A DNA stretch of 64,000 nt, from positions 248,001 to 312,000 of the forward strand of contig NZ_CP034782.1 of NCBI RefSeq assembly GCF_006094435.1. The letters run 5' to 3'. Made by a program: the position numbers and the translations under genes. The stretch is from Pseudomonas sp. MPC6. GTDB lineage: Bacteria > Pseudomonadota > Gammaproteobacteria > Pseudomonadales > Pseudomonadaceae. The first letter of the stretch is position 1. Each line of letters begins with the position of its first letter. Below the pieces are notes generated by a model that was not told where the DNA came from, did not search any database, and saw nothing but the letters and a program-made list of their open reading frames with translations. Shown here in pieces: positions 18,064 through 28,109 of this stretch.

Positions 18064-18419
18064 CTAGCTAAGGTCAATCGAATTTCGTTGATGTTTAATG
18101 ACTGCGAGCGTATCCAACATTTGTAACTTACGACACAGGAGAATCGCTATCGGCCCGGGCCAGCCCGGGCGATGCAACAGCCGCGATCAGGATCTGTGCC
18201 CGGCTCAGGGAATCACCTTGCAGTTGCCCACCGCCCGGGCAAAAAAAAGCCGCCCGTCCCGTGGACAACTGCACCGCTCGCTCTGGCCTTTGTTGGGCCT
18301 CGCTCGCTGGGCGATTTTGCGTGCGCTGGCTGTTGCATCGGAATGCCTTCGGCGACCGAGTAGGTGCCCCCCTTGGATCCGCAGGCTGAAAGGGTGCGGG
18401 CTTCGCCCATCGGCGTGGA
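18064..18419. other. no gene recognised
   Basis: GC-rich sequence with several overlapping open frames but no family match and no ribosome site. It lies between an IS-end palindrome and the SprT-like relic and is probably decayed mobile-element DNA. Confidence 0.4.
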
Positions 18420-19012
18420 CTATTCGCCGGTTTCGGCCACCGCTTCGGACGGGACCTCGACCAGCTCTTTCGAGTCAACGAACTGGACTTTGCATTCGAC
18501 ACATTCAATGCGGCCACTCAGACCAGGCTTGCCCCACAAATTGAGGTGACAGCTCGGGCAGGTGTACTTGCGTTTGTTCTTCGGATCTTCTTTGCCAGGA
18601 TCTGGCTGCAGCAATCCCGCTGAGGTCAGCGCGGGAATATCAATCGTCGGATCCTCCGGCATGCCTGGCACCGGCTCGCCACCTGGCCCATAGAGCAATA
18701 CCGCTGACATAGGCACGCGCTTAGTTACCACGTCGATCCAGGACAGCATGCGGCCCTGCTCGATCAGTTCATTGCAGGCCACATCAAACGGCCCGCCCTC
18801 GATGATGTAATGCGTCATCTGCTGGCCGTGGCGCTTACCACCCGGTTCGCCGGTATTGGACGGCATCAAGCCGACCGCCTCCATTTTGTGAGCCCATTCG
18901 GCATTGTGATAACCGGCCCGCGAACGCTTGCCGTAGTGGGCCTGCCATTGGTGGACTTGCTCATGTACCGCAGTAACCAGATAATCTCGTTTGAGTTGAC
19001 CGGGGGGTATTT
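18420..19012 (-). pseudogene. 5'-truncated SprT-like zinc metalloprotease gene of an integrative element
   Basis: The minus-strand frame contains VHEQVHQWQ, an HExxH zinc-protease motif, followed by GYHNAEWAHKMEAVGLMP. It ends with a zinc-ribbon (YTCPSCHLNLW and IECVECKVQF). These match SprT-like proteins of Pseudomonas integrative elements. The frame is closed by TGA just upstream of the metal-binding motif near 19013, so the usual N-terminal half is missing. Confidence 0.65.
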
Positions 19013-19120
19013 CTCAAGGCAAAGAAATACTGTGGTTTAGACAGCTATCTCAGCGAAGCAGCAATACAGCTATCGTGGATGTTCGAAGCGTCGGGTAGTC
19101 GCGTAAACCCTCCAGTGGGA

Positions 19121-19176
19121 AACACCCGGGCAAGGTGTGGGGGCCTTGAACATAGCCCGCGTTATTCGTAGCGCGC
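19121..19176. repeat. repeated intergenic element, copy 1
   Basis: The core CCGGGCAAGGTGTGGGG followed by AACATAGCCCGCGTTAT recurs at 55188-55235 and 63435-63485. It always lies beside integrative-element-type genes on the minus strand. The short arms ACACC/GGTGT can pair. Function unknown. The rest of 19013-19338 has no clear gene. Confidence 0.6.
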
Positions 19177-19338
19177 CGCTTAGCCTTTTTCATCATTCGT
19201 TTCCATTCGCAGCACTTACCATAAATCTGAGTCGTAACAATCCGTGAAGCCTTTTGCGAAGCTTCTTGCTGTGCGGCCGTCTCGACCCAGTCATCACACA
19301 TGATGACGGTTGGGTATTGGTGAGCAGCGCGTGGCCAT

Positions 19339-19862
19339 TCAATGCCCCGCGAGCCCCTGTAACACCCCATCAGGGTCACAGACGCGCAGTTGCGACGCAG
19401 GCTTGGCAGAGCTGCGGTAGATCACCAGATTGGTCCCAACCGGACGCGCCTGCGAGGGGAACAGAATGCCGTCCAGCCCAGCAGCCACCACATCATCGGC
19501 CATGTACAAGGTCGGCGGCTCCGAGGCCTTGTCGAACCATTCCGCACGCCAGTCCACGGTAAAATCAGCCCACAACGACGGCCAGCGCTCGCAGTCGAAA
19601 CCCGCGCTCAAATCGGCCACCTGCAGGCCGTTGACAAAGAACGTGCAGATCGTGCCTGGCCGCAGCCAGGGGTTGTCCTGTTTGTACTCTGCCAGCGCCG
19701 TCGCATCATCCAACGACAGGTACAACGCCTCCTGATCAGGGCGGTTGAAGCGACCACCCTGGCGCGCCGCCCCCATGCCGGATAACGGCATGCTGGCGTA
19801 GGCAGGGGAAATGACCCGGTAACAGGCTCATCCCCTCCCTTACCGAAGATGGTTGAAATCAT
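19339..19862 (-). pseudogene. RES-domain toxin, frameshifted
   Basis: The natural start is the ATG at 19862, which overlaps the antitoxin stop as ATGA and opens MISTIFGKGGDEPV. The RES domain itself (YRVISPAYASMPL, GGRFNRPDQEALYLSL, DGILFPSQARPVGTNLVIY) lies in the next frame. The two frames meet near 19814-19822 and would join with one added base. RES toxins degrade NAD+. The C-terminal tail after CDPDGVL also looks unlike the family. As it stands the toxin cannot be made full length from this start. Confidence 0.7.
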
Positions 19863-20230
19863 CCCGCGGCACCGCCCACGAGAGACTCCAGATAGGCGAT
19901 AAGCGCATCGGCACGCCCTTCCTGGATCAGGGCATCGGCAGTCTTGTAACTGAAGGCCCGCAACGGCTCATTGCGCAGCAGAAAGACAGCCCGCTCGGAG
20001 TCGCCTGTCATCTCGGTGGCCACGGCCAGCACTCTTAACATGTCCTGCAGGTACTTTTGCAACTGAGGTGCCTGAGGCCGCGCGGTAGGGGTATTGCGAT
20101 GCACATGCGCGCGCTCGGCCAACTCCTGTACCCGAAAGCCGAAGAAATCACTGACCTTGGACGGGGATAGATACGGGGTGTTGGGCTCGCGGAACCGCTC
20201 AACGATGGGTTCTTGCAGCACGGTATTCAT
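19859..20230 (-). CDS. Xre/MbcA/ParS-type antitoxin of a RES toxin pair
   Basis: The 123-residue protein starts at ATG 20230 behind a TAGGAGAC site. It has a helical N-terminal part (LSPSKVSDFFGFRVQELAERA) and a C-terminal MbcA/ParS toxin-binding part (VFLLRNEPLRAFSYKTADAL). It neutralises RES toxins and represses its operon. The frame is intact although its partner toxin is broken. Confidence 0.85.
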   Translation of the reverse strand: MNTVLQEPIVERFREPNTPYLSPSKVSDFFGFRVQELAERAHVHRNTPTARPQAPQLQKYLQDMLRVLAVATEMTGDSERAVFLLRNEPLRAFSYKTADALIQEGRADALIAYLESLVGGAAG

Positions 20231-21109
20231 GAGTTGTCTCCTAACGCAGGGGTTACGCACTAATTATGCACTGAAAGTGCTTTCTTTCGTAATTGAGCCA
20301 CCGTACAAAGAAGGCGCCGCCCAGCCGGGTTAGCGTTTCCCATAGGCGTCTACGGGCTTTGGGCCCTTACCGGTTTGTACCTGTGCCCATGCAGGTTGCA
20401 GCGAATCTGGCATCGCAACCTTGTAAGCAATTGCGTACAACAGCTTAGGCAATTGCCTACTCCCTAAGTGCTGGATGGCCAGTTAATATCGCTGACGTGT
20501 TATGGATCGATACGGGCTGACAAGGTTGTAAGCTAGGAAAATCGCAGTAGAGCGATACATCATGACGATGACCCAATGAACCGGAATCAGTAAAAACGGC
20601 GGTTTCCATCCCGCCGTTTTTTTTGTCTGAATTACTCTGGCATTGTCCAGGACCGCAGCTTGTAGCCTTCTGGGCACAATTCAGCGCGCATCTCCACCAA
20701 TAGGCTTTTTCAACTGCCCGGGTCGGAATACGCACTTCTTGGAATCTGTTTTCGGCCAATACGGAGCGTTGCTACAGTCCATGACAGTCAAACTCAGTTC
20801 GCCATTACTGTCTTGAGGAGCCCAGCTAACGCATTGAAAAGGTTTAAATGCGCGGCCGACAATCAAAGTGCTTCATTGATGCGCAGCGGGTTGCTCATGG
20901 GTTGTTGACGCCGATGCCGAATTGACCTGCCAACGCAAGACTGACCCACGGCCCCATCGGCAACAAATCTGGGGAGCAAAATGGCACTGCTAAGTGAAAT
21001 CTAAGTCCCAATGCCTCTGCGACCCTTTCCGGACGTCAGACACCGAGCGACTTATTATGCTCGCCGGGATCAGTCGCGCGTCTGCTGATCGATAAGCTAA
21101 CCGCACCTG
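20231..21109. other. no intact gene; one terminator
   Basis: This stretch has only short overlapping frames. Minus-strand fragments near 20640-20760 (RAELCPEGYKLRSWTMPE in part) may be the end of a lost small gene, but there is no complete frame. A terminator-like hairpin lies at 20592-20624. Confidence 0.4.
20592..20624 (+). terminator. Rho-independent terminator-like hairpin
   Basis: AAAACGGCGG and CCGCCGTTTT arms enclose a short loop and run into a T8 tract. No gene directly upstream on the plus strand explains it, so it may belong to a lost gene. Confidence 0.7.
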
Positions 21110-22150
21110 TCAACGCGCCAGGAACAACCATACGCCCACCAGCACTGCCAGAAATACCGTATTGGCAATCATCAGTACCATCGGGCGCCACCCCATTTCC
21201 GCCAGTTCCTTGAATGAAGCTTTCATACCCAGCCCCACCATGGCAACTACCAGACACCAGCGCGAGAGTTCGATCATGGCATTGCTGATCGATGACGGCA
21301 GGTATCCGCTGCTATTAAGCAGTACAACAATGACGAAGGCGACCAGAAAGCCGGGCAAGGGAAAACCGGACTTGCCGCCCTTGCTACCGGCGTCCGAATT
21401 CCGACGTGCAACGATGACTGAGATCATCACCACTACCGGAACCAGCATTGCCACCCGCAGCAGCTTCGTAAAGGTAGCAACGTCCCCTACGTTGTCTGAG
21501 ACCATGTAGCCTGCACCGACAACCTGCGCGACGTCATGAATAGTCGCACCCAGAAAAATACCAATTTCCGTATCACTGAAACCAAAATAGCTGACGATCA
21601 GGGGATAAAGAATCATCGCCGTGGTGCTCAGAGCCGTTACCGAGATCACCGTGAAAATGAGGTTTTTTTCCGCGTCTTTGCTCTGGGGCAACACTGAGGC
21701 CACAGCCAAGGCTGCGGACGCACCGCAAATGCCAACAGAGGCGCCCGCCAGCACGCTCTGTGAACGGCCAAGCTTCAACCACTTACCGCACAGGATACCG
21801 AAACCAATGGTCGCTGGTACGGCCACCAGCACAATGGCTATGGGCGTAATACCAAGCCCCAGTAACTGCTCAATGGTAATTCGGGCGCCAAGCAACCCTA
21901 TACCAAAGCGCAGTACCGCCTTGGCCGAAAAGACAATGCCCGCGACACAACGGCCTTCCAACGAAAGGTAGTTCAATGCCATGCCCATCAACACGGCATA
22001 AAGGATGGTTGGACCACCGTAGTGCTCCGATACGAACGTTGCAGCCATACCGACGACAAGGCACAACACAAAACCCGGCAGCAGCTCCGCCACACGCGTA
22101 CGCAACCCGGCGAACCGACAGGAAAAAAAGGACTGATCGACTGAGTTCAT
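21110..22150 (-). CDS. second YeiH/UPF0324 family putative sulfite exporter
   Basis: The 346-residue protein (start ATG 22150, MNSVDQSFFS) has the family motifs ATIHDVAQVVGAGYMV and GASVGICGASAALAVASV and about ten membrane segments. It differs clearly from the copy at 9080-10102, so it is not a recent duplicate. It is the last gene of the run that begins with the succinate-dehydrogenase-like iron-sulfur subunit, 114 bases after the NIPSNAP gene. Its place at the end of that operon suggests the pathway releases sulfite. Confidence 0.85.
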   Translation of the reverse strand: MNSVDQSFFSCRFAGLRTRVAELLPGFVLCLVVGMAATFVSEHYGGPTILYAVLMGMALNYLSLEGRCVAGIVFSAKAVLRFGIGLLGARITIEQLLGLGITPIAIVLVAVPATIGFGILCGKWLKLGRSQSVLAGASVGICGASAALAVASVLPQSKDAEKNLIFTVISVTALSTTAMILYPLIVSYFGFSDTEIGIFLGATIHDVAQVVGAGYMVSDNVGDVATFTKLLRVAMLVPVVVMISVIVARRNSDAGSKGGKSGFPLPGFLVAFVIVVLLNSSGYLPSSISNAMIELSRWCLVVAMVGLGMKASFKELAEMGWRPMVLMIANTVFLAVLVGVWLFLAR

Positions 22151-22264
22151 TCTACTGTCCAGTAGTCTGTGAGAAAGGAACGCCAAGGATAAAGACGCGT
22201 TATTCTTAGAATAAAGAAGACAGCAGGCTCAAAATCGAACCTGCTTTAAAAGGAGTAGAGCTGT

Positions 22265-22591
22265 TTACTTATCGGTGCCGCCGATCGGGCTCCAAGACTC
22301 AGGAATGAGAATCTTGTTTTCAATATTTTGCACTAGCGGGCGCATTTTAAGAGCGTATTCAAGCCACTCCTCACTGGCCTGCAGTTCCTGCCGGCGTCTC
22401 CATCGGTCATCCATCGACTCGTAGCCCCACATATGTACCACTTGATTCAGCGGCCCAATATCGGTATGGAAATAGCCAATCATATTACCCAGAATACGAA
22501 CTTGAACATCCTTGCCCAAGGCCTCATACAACTTAAGAAATTCGCCGAGCTTGCCGTTATGAAGAGTATAAATTCGCTCATCAACAAACAT
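22265..22591 (-). CDS. NIPSNAP family protein
   Basis: The 108-residue protein begins MFVDERIYTLHNGKLGEFL and contains GYFHTDIGPLNQVVHMWGYE, the pattern of NIPSNAP ferredoxin-like proteins. These small dimeric proteins often accompany catabolic genes, but their chemistry is mostly unknown. The ATG at 22591 follows GGAG. It follows the semialdehyde dehydrogenase gene by 235 bases and probably belongs to the same operon. Confidence 0.88.
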   Translation of the reverse strand: MFVDERIYTLHNGKLGEFLKLYEALGKDVQVRILGNMIGYFHTDIGPLNQVVHMWGYESMDDRWRRRQELQASEEWLEYALKMRPLVQNIENKILIPESWSPIGGTDK

Positions 22592-22826
22592 TTTTCATCT
22601 CCAGAAAAAGGCGGGCTCCATTACTAGTCACATGACAAAACACGCACTGCCATGACTCAACAAAACCCCGCTAAAGAAACACCAGAATGAATGATCCTGT
22701 GTTGCAGACCCACGACCTGAAACCTATGACTAACTAATCGAGAGTAAGTTACCGTAAATAAATCATGCAGAAGCGTTCTTACATCATCGATTAACCCAGC
22801 GCATTAATAGCTCGATGAGTACTTCA

Positions 22827-24317
22827 TTACTTCATGGTTGGCATGGAAAACTGCGACTGGCTGCTACTGGCCTGCCAGCGGGAAGTAATCGTCTTCAGCT
22901 TGGTAAAGAAACGTATCCCTTCCATGCCGTGCATATGGTGATCACCGAACAGTGAACCCTTCCAGCCACCGAAACTATGGAATGCCATCGGTACAGGGAT
23001 TGGGACATTGATACCCACCATGCCCGCCTGAACCCTAGCGGCAAATTCGCGAGCAGCATGGCCTTCCTGAGTAAATATGGCGGTGCCATTGCCGTACTCG
23101 TGGCTGTTGATCAATTCCAGCGCCTGCTCAAAGTCATCAACACGGACAACAGCCAGTACAGGACCGAATATTTCCTGCTGATAAATGCGCATGTCAGGCG
23201 TTACGTTGTCGAATAGACAGCCGCCCATAAAGTAGCCTTCGCCATGCTCGGGGTTCTGTAACTGACGCCCGTCCACAACCAGGTCTGCGCCTTCCTTAAT
23301 GCCGCTGTCGACAAAGCTCAACACAGTGTCCAGGTGCTCGCGCGTCACCAGCGGGCCCATCTCGGCGTCCGGGTGAGTACCGGGCAGCACTCTCAGGTCT
23401 TTGAGTCGGTCTTTCAGTGCAGCCACCAGCGGATCAGCAATATCGCCTACGGCAACCGCGACTGAGATGGCCATGCAACGCTCACCTGCAGAGCCATAGG
23501 CAGCCCCCATAAGCGCATTCACGGTGCTGTCCAGGTCGGCATCCGGCATGATAATGGCATGGTTTTTGGCACCGCCCAGGGCCTGTACTCGCTTGCCATG
23601 CTCGATACCGACTTTCTGTACATAGCGTGCAATCGGTGTGGAGCCGACAAAGCTGACAGCGCTGATACCCGGGTGTTGCAGCAGGGTGTCCACCGCCTCC
23701 TTGTCGCCATTGACCACATTGAACACACCCGCCGGCAAGCCCGCCTCTGAGAAGAGTTCCGCAAGGCGCAGCGTGCTGCTCGGGTCTTTCTCCGAGGGCT
23801 TCATAATAAAGGTGTTACCACAGGCGATCGCAATTGGGAACATCCACAGCGGTACCATCACTGGGAAGTTGAATGGCGAAATACCAGCACACACACCCAC
23901 GGGCTGACGCACAGACCAGCTATCGACGCGGGTACCTACGTTTTCGTTAAACTCACCCTTGAGCAGATGCGGAATTCCACAGGCGAACTCAACCACTTCA
24001 ATACCACGGGTGACTTCACCTTTGGCGTCATCCAGCACTTTGCCGTGTTCCTGAGAGATCAGCAGCGCCAGCTCATCGATGTTCTCGTTCAGCAGCTGCA
24101 GAAACTTCATCATTACCCGGGCCCGGCGTACCGGCGGCGTGGCCGCCCAAGCCGGTAACGCATCGGTCGCAGCCTGAACTGCCTCTTCTACTTCCTTTAC
24201 GGTCGCCAGGTTCAGCTGCGCACTCTGGAACCCCGTCGCCGGATTAAATACTGCACGATTGCGCTCACCGCGACCAGTTACTACTTTGCCATTAACATAG
24301 TGCCCTAACTGATTCAT
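22827..24317 (-). CDS. mmsA: (methyl)malonate-semialdehyde dehydrogenase, CoA-acylating
   Basis: The 496-residue protein has the MmsA/IolA signature: [20 protein letters not shown] for cofactor binding and GSAGERCMA with the catalytic cysteine. A C-terminal [12 protein letters not shown] segment is also present. These enzymes turn malonate semialdehyde or methylmalonate semialdehyde with CoA and NAD+ into acetyl-CoA or propionyl-CoA plus CO2. The start codon overlaps the upstream stop by one base (TAATG), so translation is coupled to the hydratase beta subunit. This places semialdehyde formation directly after the hydratase step and is the key to the proposed pathway. Confidence 0.92.
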   Translation of the reverse strand: MNQLGHYVNGKVVTGRGERNRAVFNPATGFQSAQLNLATVKEVEEAVQAATDALPAWAATPPVRRARVMMKFLQLLNENIDELALLISQEHGKVLDDAKGEVTRGIEVVEFACGIPHLLKGEFNENVGTRVDSWSVRQPVGVCAGISPFNFPVMVPLWMFPIAIACGNTFIMKPSEKDPSSTLRLAELFSEAGLPAGVFNVVNGDKEAVDTLLQHPGISAVSFVGSTPIARYVQKVGIEHGKRVQALGGAKNHAIIMPDADLDSTVNALMGAAYGSAGERCMAISVAVAVGDIADPLVAALKDRLKDLRVLPGTHPDAEMGPLVTREHLDTVLSFVDSGIKEGADLVVDGRQLQNPEHGEGYFMGGCLFDNVTPDMRIYQQEIFGPVLAVVRVDDFEQALELINSHEYGNGTAIFTQEGHAAREFAARVQAGMVGINVPIPVPMAFHSFGGWKGSLFGDHHMHGMEGIRFFTKLKTITSRWQASSSQSQFSMPTMK

Positions 24318-25048
24318 TAGTTATTATCCTTTTGAGTTGGCATCACATTTACGAATTTTATGGGTTGAGTGTCTGGCTCACCGATAACTTCATCGCCACG
24401 ATTAGTAGTTTCACCGTAACGCTTGAGAGCAGGAGGCTTAAGGCCTTCATAGAGCTTTTCGAGCCTGACATTAACCGCACGTTCGTGCTTTACAAAAAGG
24501 CTGTTGCCTTCACGGTCGTTATCCACGATAAAGGGACCGATTTCATCAACTTCAAAAATCCACATCGCCTGTGCAATACCATTTTCTTCCAGCCAGTGCA
24601 CATCTTTAACACGGGTAATACCACGACCGAGCAATGCGCCAGCGCCATAGCCCACGGTTGAGAGATAGCGTGCACCGTTGGGCATAAAGACGTCTCGGTA
24701 AGCCTCTTCCGGCATTCCGCCCTTGCCGATAATGATTTTTGCACCCGAGGTTTCGAACCAGCTTTTCATCCATTTTCCGAAGCGAAAACTGGCAGTCGCT
24801 GTTACAGCCCCCACATCGTAACCACCTTCTTTATTCAGGCTTGCTGCCGGAGAACAATGGAAGTTGACATTGGAAATTGATCGGATATCAACGGGCAGTT
24901 CTTCTCCGCTTTCCAGGACTTTTTTGTAAACGCCTTCCCGGGCGGTATAGATTGTGCCTGTCAGATAGACAATATCGCCCTGCTCCAGGTTATCGACATC
25001 TTCTTGGGATACGGGCACCTGCAATTTTACAACTCTCATATTGCTCAT
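24317..25048 (-). CDS. class I fumarase/tartrate dehydratase-like beta subunit
   Basis: The 243-residue protein matches the C-terminal (beta) domain of class I fumarate hydratases. Landmarks are [16 protein letters not shown], the substrate-side [15 protein letters not shown], and [12 protein letters not shown]. It needs the alpha subunit that precedes it. The ATG at 25048 overlaps the alpha stop codon (TGATG) and follows GGAGG. It carries an extra tail of about 40 residues after the usual end ([18 protein letters not shown] in part). Confidence 0.9.
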   Translation of the reverse strand: MSNMRVVKLQVPVSQEDVDNLEQGDIVYLTGTIYTAREGVYKKVLESGEELPVDIRSISNVNFHCSPAASLNKEGGYDVGAVTATASFRFGKWMKSWFETSGAKIIIGKGGMPEEAYRDVFMPNGARYLSTVGYGAGALLGRGITRVKDVHWLEENGIAQAMWIFEVDEIGPFIVDNDREGNSLFVKHERAVNVRLEKLYEGLKPPALKRYGETTNRGDEVIGEPDTQPIKFVNVMPTQKDNN

Positions 25049-25986
25049 CAGATACCCTCCCGCCGATAGAAGTCGGTGAACCATTGCGGGTCATCCCTGA
25101 ATTCAACCCGGCCATCGCTATAGATACGCGCAGCGGCGCGGCGGGACGAATGACAGAACGAATGAATGCTCATGGGCATGCCGCCGGTATGGGTGTATGC
25201 CACTTCAACATGGCAGTCGATGACCAGCGTCTTGCCTTCAAACCCCATGGGGCCCATGCCGATGCTGTTGCCGAGGTCCTTGAGCTCTTGCTCCAGCTTG
25301 GCGACATCCGGATCCGGGTTAACATCGCCGACAACGCGCAGGCAGGCGGCCTCCTTGCCGATTCGCATACAGGTGTCTTTGTTGCCACCCAGACCCACGC
25401 CGATGATGGCCGGTTGACAGGCCAGGCCACGGCGGCCAAAAGAGGCCATGGTGTCGAGGAAGAAACGCTTGATGCCGTCAATGCCATCACCCGGGAACAG
25501 CATGCGGTAGTCGGTACCGAACAGGCCGCCCTTGTGTACCGTGATGATATCGATCCAGTCACCGCCGGGCTCAAACGTATACTCGACCTCAGGGGCATGA
25601 ATACCCAAGTTGTTGTTGTTGTCCTTGCGCGTTAATGGATGCACACGGTTCGGACGCAGCGGAATTTCCTGAGTACCGATGACAACCGACTGACGCAAGG
25701 CATTTTCCAGCGCCACAAAGCCGCCCTGCACCATGGCCTCATTCCCTGCCTTGACATAAAACCGCGGCAGGCCAGTATCTGCACACATCGGACGCCGGTC
25801 CTTTTCGGCAACGTCGTAGTTGTCCAGCATGGTCTTGATAACAAAGCAGGAGAGGTTTTCGGTCTCCCTGCTCGCGGCCTGCTGCAGGGCACGCTTGTAG
25901 TCAGGCGGAATATCAATGGCCGCCCGGGACATCAGCTCCGTTGCCGTTTCCAGCACCAGTTGCTGCGGTATGGGATTAAAACTCAT
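25048..25986 (-). CDS. class I fumarase/tartrate dehydratase-like alpha subunit
   Basis: The 312-residue protein carries three cysteines placed as in iron-sulfur hydro-lyases: C68 in MCADTGLP, C206 in GGNKDTCMRIG, and C278 in HSFCHSSRRAAARI. They would hold the 4Fe-4S cluster that activates water. The known reactions are hydration of fumarate or dehydration of tartrate. Here it follows a succinate-dehydrogenase-like flavoprotein with an ATGA overlap and precedes its beta subunit. It therefore probably hydrates the double bond made by that enzyme. The substrate cannot be read from sequence. Confidence 0.9.
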   Translation of the reverse strand: MSFNPIPQQLVLETATELMSRAAIDIPPDYKRALQQAASRETENLSCFVIKTMLDNYDVAEKDRRPMCADTGLPRFYVKAGNEAMVQGGFVALENALRQSVVIGTQEIPLRPNRVHPLTRKDNNNNLGIHAPEVEYTFEPGGDWIDIITVHKGGLFGTDYRMLFPGDGIDGIKRFFLDTMASFGRRGLACQPAIIGVGLGGNKDTCMRIGKEAACLRVVGDVNPDPDVAKLEQELKDLGNSIGMGPMGFEGKTLVIDCHVEVAYTHTGGMPMSIHSFCHSSRRAAARIYSDGRVEFRDDPQWFTDFYRREGI

Positions 25987-27731
25987 GATGCGACTCCAAT
26001 TTTATTGTCGTTTTCTTCTGGTATCAGCGTCTGGCCAGGTTTAACGCGGGTGAATTCAACCGGTATTTCCGTCACGGTAATAGCGTCACCGTCCTGCCGA
26101 ACCCGCACATAGGTTGATGTGTCCAGGTCACCCTTTTCGGGGAAATCATCACGAAAGTGAGCGCCCCTTGAGTTCTTGCGCAGCTGAGCCGACTTGATAA
26201 TCGAGAGGCTGACGCTGATCTGTGAATGCAGGTTCAGCCAGTCATGCCAGGTCTGGTTATAGGCCTTGCCATGATCGGGAATACCCAGACCCATGAGTTC
26301 TTCGCGGATGGCTAATACATCGTCATAGGCCCGCACCAGCCCTACTTCGTTGCGAATAATGCCGGCGTCATCCCACATTTTGTCTAACAGGCGATAACGC
26401 AGATCGGTCAGATCACCCTGGCTCTGGCGAAACGGCGTATCAATGAATTCCAGCGTTTGCGCGATTCGATTTTGGTCAGGTTCAGCGAACTGTCCCTCCC
26501 GTAAGACCCAGTCGGCCATGACATCGCCGGCAATGCCGCCATAGACCGTCGAGTTGGCCACACCGTTACCGCCCAGGCGATTGGCGCCGTGTACACCGCC
26601 GGCATCCTCCCCTGCACAGTAGAGCCCGAGCATCGCGGTTTCGCAGTCTACGTTCACCTCAACGCCGCCCATCATGTAGTGTGCCGTTGGCACCACCTCT
26701 ACCAGGCCGCCTGCGAGATCCGCCCCTACATCCTTGCAACGGCTGACCATGCCCTTGAATTTCTTGCGCACATTGTCGACCCCCAGGTGCGCCATGCTGA
26801 TATGTACGCCACCACTTTTGGTTGTATTGCCCTTGCGCATTTCGCGATAGATCGAACGGGATACCACATCACGGGTGGCGCGCTCGCCACGCTCATCATA
26901 GGAGTGCATGAAGCGCTCTCCCTTGCCGTTGAGCAGGTGGCCGCCCGCGCCGCGCAGGCCCTCCTCCAGCACCGTACCGGTCAAACGCGTGCCTTCGCCG
27001 GCCAGCAATCCGGTGGGGTGGAACTGCACCATTTCCATATCGCGCAGATTGAGACCCGCCCGTAGCGCCATGGCCAGACCATCGCAGGATTTTTCGCCGG
27101 ACGGCGTGTGGTAACGGTACATCGTAGGGCCGCCGCCAGTGCCCAGCATCACGGCCTTGGCCTGAACAAACAGAGGCTTACCGGTGCGGATATTAAGCAT
27201 CAGAATGCCCGATATCCGGCTGCCATCTTCGGACTGGATAATCTCGATGGCCCGGTGATCCTCAAGCCTGTCGATAGGCCGAGACCACACCTGCTCGGCC
27301 AAGCGGTTGATGATTTCGATACCCGTCAGGTCGCCTTTATGAATGGTGCGATCGAACGTCTGGCCCGCAAATGCCTTGCCATGCAAGGAGCCGTCGTCAA
27401 CACGGTCAAAGAAGCATCCAATCTCGTTTTCCAGCTCAAGCACTCGCTTGGGCGCGGTTTCTACCAGTTTCCAGGCCAGTTCCTGATTGGGAATCCAGTA
27501 GCCGCCATGGATGGTATCCATAAAGTGACGTTCGACAGAGTCACCATCATTCAAGGCAACGTTGTATCCCCCCTGCACCATTCGGGTACAGCCACACTTT
27601 CCCAGCAACCCTTTAACGGCCACGGTAATCTTGAGGTCCGGATTGCTTTTATGGGCATGAAGCGCTGCGAATAAACCGGCGCCACCAGAGCCGAGAATCA
27701 GAATATCGGTTTGTTTAGTTTCAATAGTCAT
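25983..27731 (-). CDS. succinate dehydrogenase/fumarate reductase-like flavoprotein subunit
   Basis: The 582-residue protein has the FAD site GSGGAGLFAAL and the substrate-site residues of the family: His in VQFHPTG, Arg in TRDVVSRS, His in PTAHYMMGG, and Arg in HGANRLGGNG. Two positions differ from true succinate dehydrogenase. The His that binds FAD covalently is replaced by Cys (GKCGCTRMVQGGY, C48). The Thr-Glu pair of the carboxylate pocket reads Glu-Glu (TVLEEGLRG), with a short insertion before it. The ATG at 27731 follows GGGAG. It is coupled to the hydratase gene. A modified dicarboxylate-like substrate is likely. Confidence 0.9.
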   Translation of the reverse strand: MTIETKQTDILILGSGGAGLFAALHAHKSNPDLKITVAVKGLLGKCGCTRMVQGGYNVALNDGDSVERHFMDTIHGGYWIPNQELAWKLVETAPKRVLELENEIGCFFDRVDDGSLHGKAFAGQTFDRTIHKGDLTGIEIINRLAEQVWSRPIDRLEDHRAIEIIQSEDGSRISGILMLNIRTGKPLFVQAKAVMLGTGGGPTMYRYHTPSGEKSCDGLAMALRAGLNLRDMEMVQFHPTGLLAGEGTRLTGTVLEEGLRGAGGHLLNGKGERFMHSYDERGERATRDVVSRSIYREMRKGNTTKSGGVHISMAHLGVDNVRKKFKGMVSRCKDVGADLAGGLVEVVPTAHYMMGGVEVNVDCETAMLGLYCAGEDAGGVHGANRLGGNGVANSTVYGGIAGDVMADWVLREGQFAEPDQNRIAQTLEFIDTPFRQSQGDLTDLRYRLLDKMWDDAGIIRNEVGLVRAYDDVLAIREELMGLGIPDHGKAYNQTWHDWLNLHSQISVSLSIIKSAQLRKNSRGAHFRDDFPEKGDLDTSTYVRVRQDGDAITVTEIPVEFTRVKPGQTLIPEENDNKIGVAS

Positions 27732-27770
27732 ACCGTCTCCCATGCATCCTCAAAGGACACAATAAGCTGT

Positions 27771-28109
27771 TTAAAATGCCCTAAGAAGAAACAAGCAACC
27801 GGTCGCCGCAGCGCCGGTCGCGGCGACGGAAATCAAATACCCCTGCCACTCTTTCCAGGCAAAAAACTCGATAACTAGCAGGCGCACACCGCCTAAAAGG
27901 TGAACCGCGAGCAAACCCACTAAACCGGCTTCGGCAAACTTGATCAGCGGGGCATCAGCCCAATAGAGGAAACCGTCCAGCACATGGCTTCCCTGGAGAA
28001 CTAGACTTAACACCAGAAAGTGAAACGGTAGGAAAAGCGCAAGGGCAACGCCCGACCAACGCTGGACAAACGAGGCCCAGTATTCTTTTTTATCGCGGTT
28101 GGTTTTCAC
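27771..28109 (-). CDS. succinate dehydrogenase-like membrane anchor, SdhD type
   Basis: The 112-residue protein has three hydrophobic segments and WASFVQRWSGVALALFLPFHF, the start of an anchor subunit with a possible haem or quinone-site His. The start is a GTG at 28109 overlapping the SdhC-like stop codon, with GGAGGG upstream. With the other anchor it would pass electrons from the flavoprotein to quinone. Confidence 0.85.
   Translation of the reverse strand: MKTNRDKKEYWASFVQRWSGVALALFLPFHFLVLSLVLQGSHVLDGFLYWADAPLIKFAEAGLVGLLAVHLLGGVRLLVIEFFAWKEWQGYLISVAATGAAATGCLFLLRAF

Noticed and set aside
19050-19379. 109-codon minus-strand frame
   Set aside because: It spans the repeated intergenic block and has no recognisable domain, so I treat it as non-coding.
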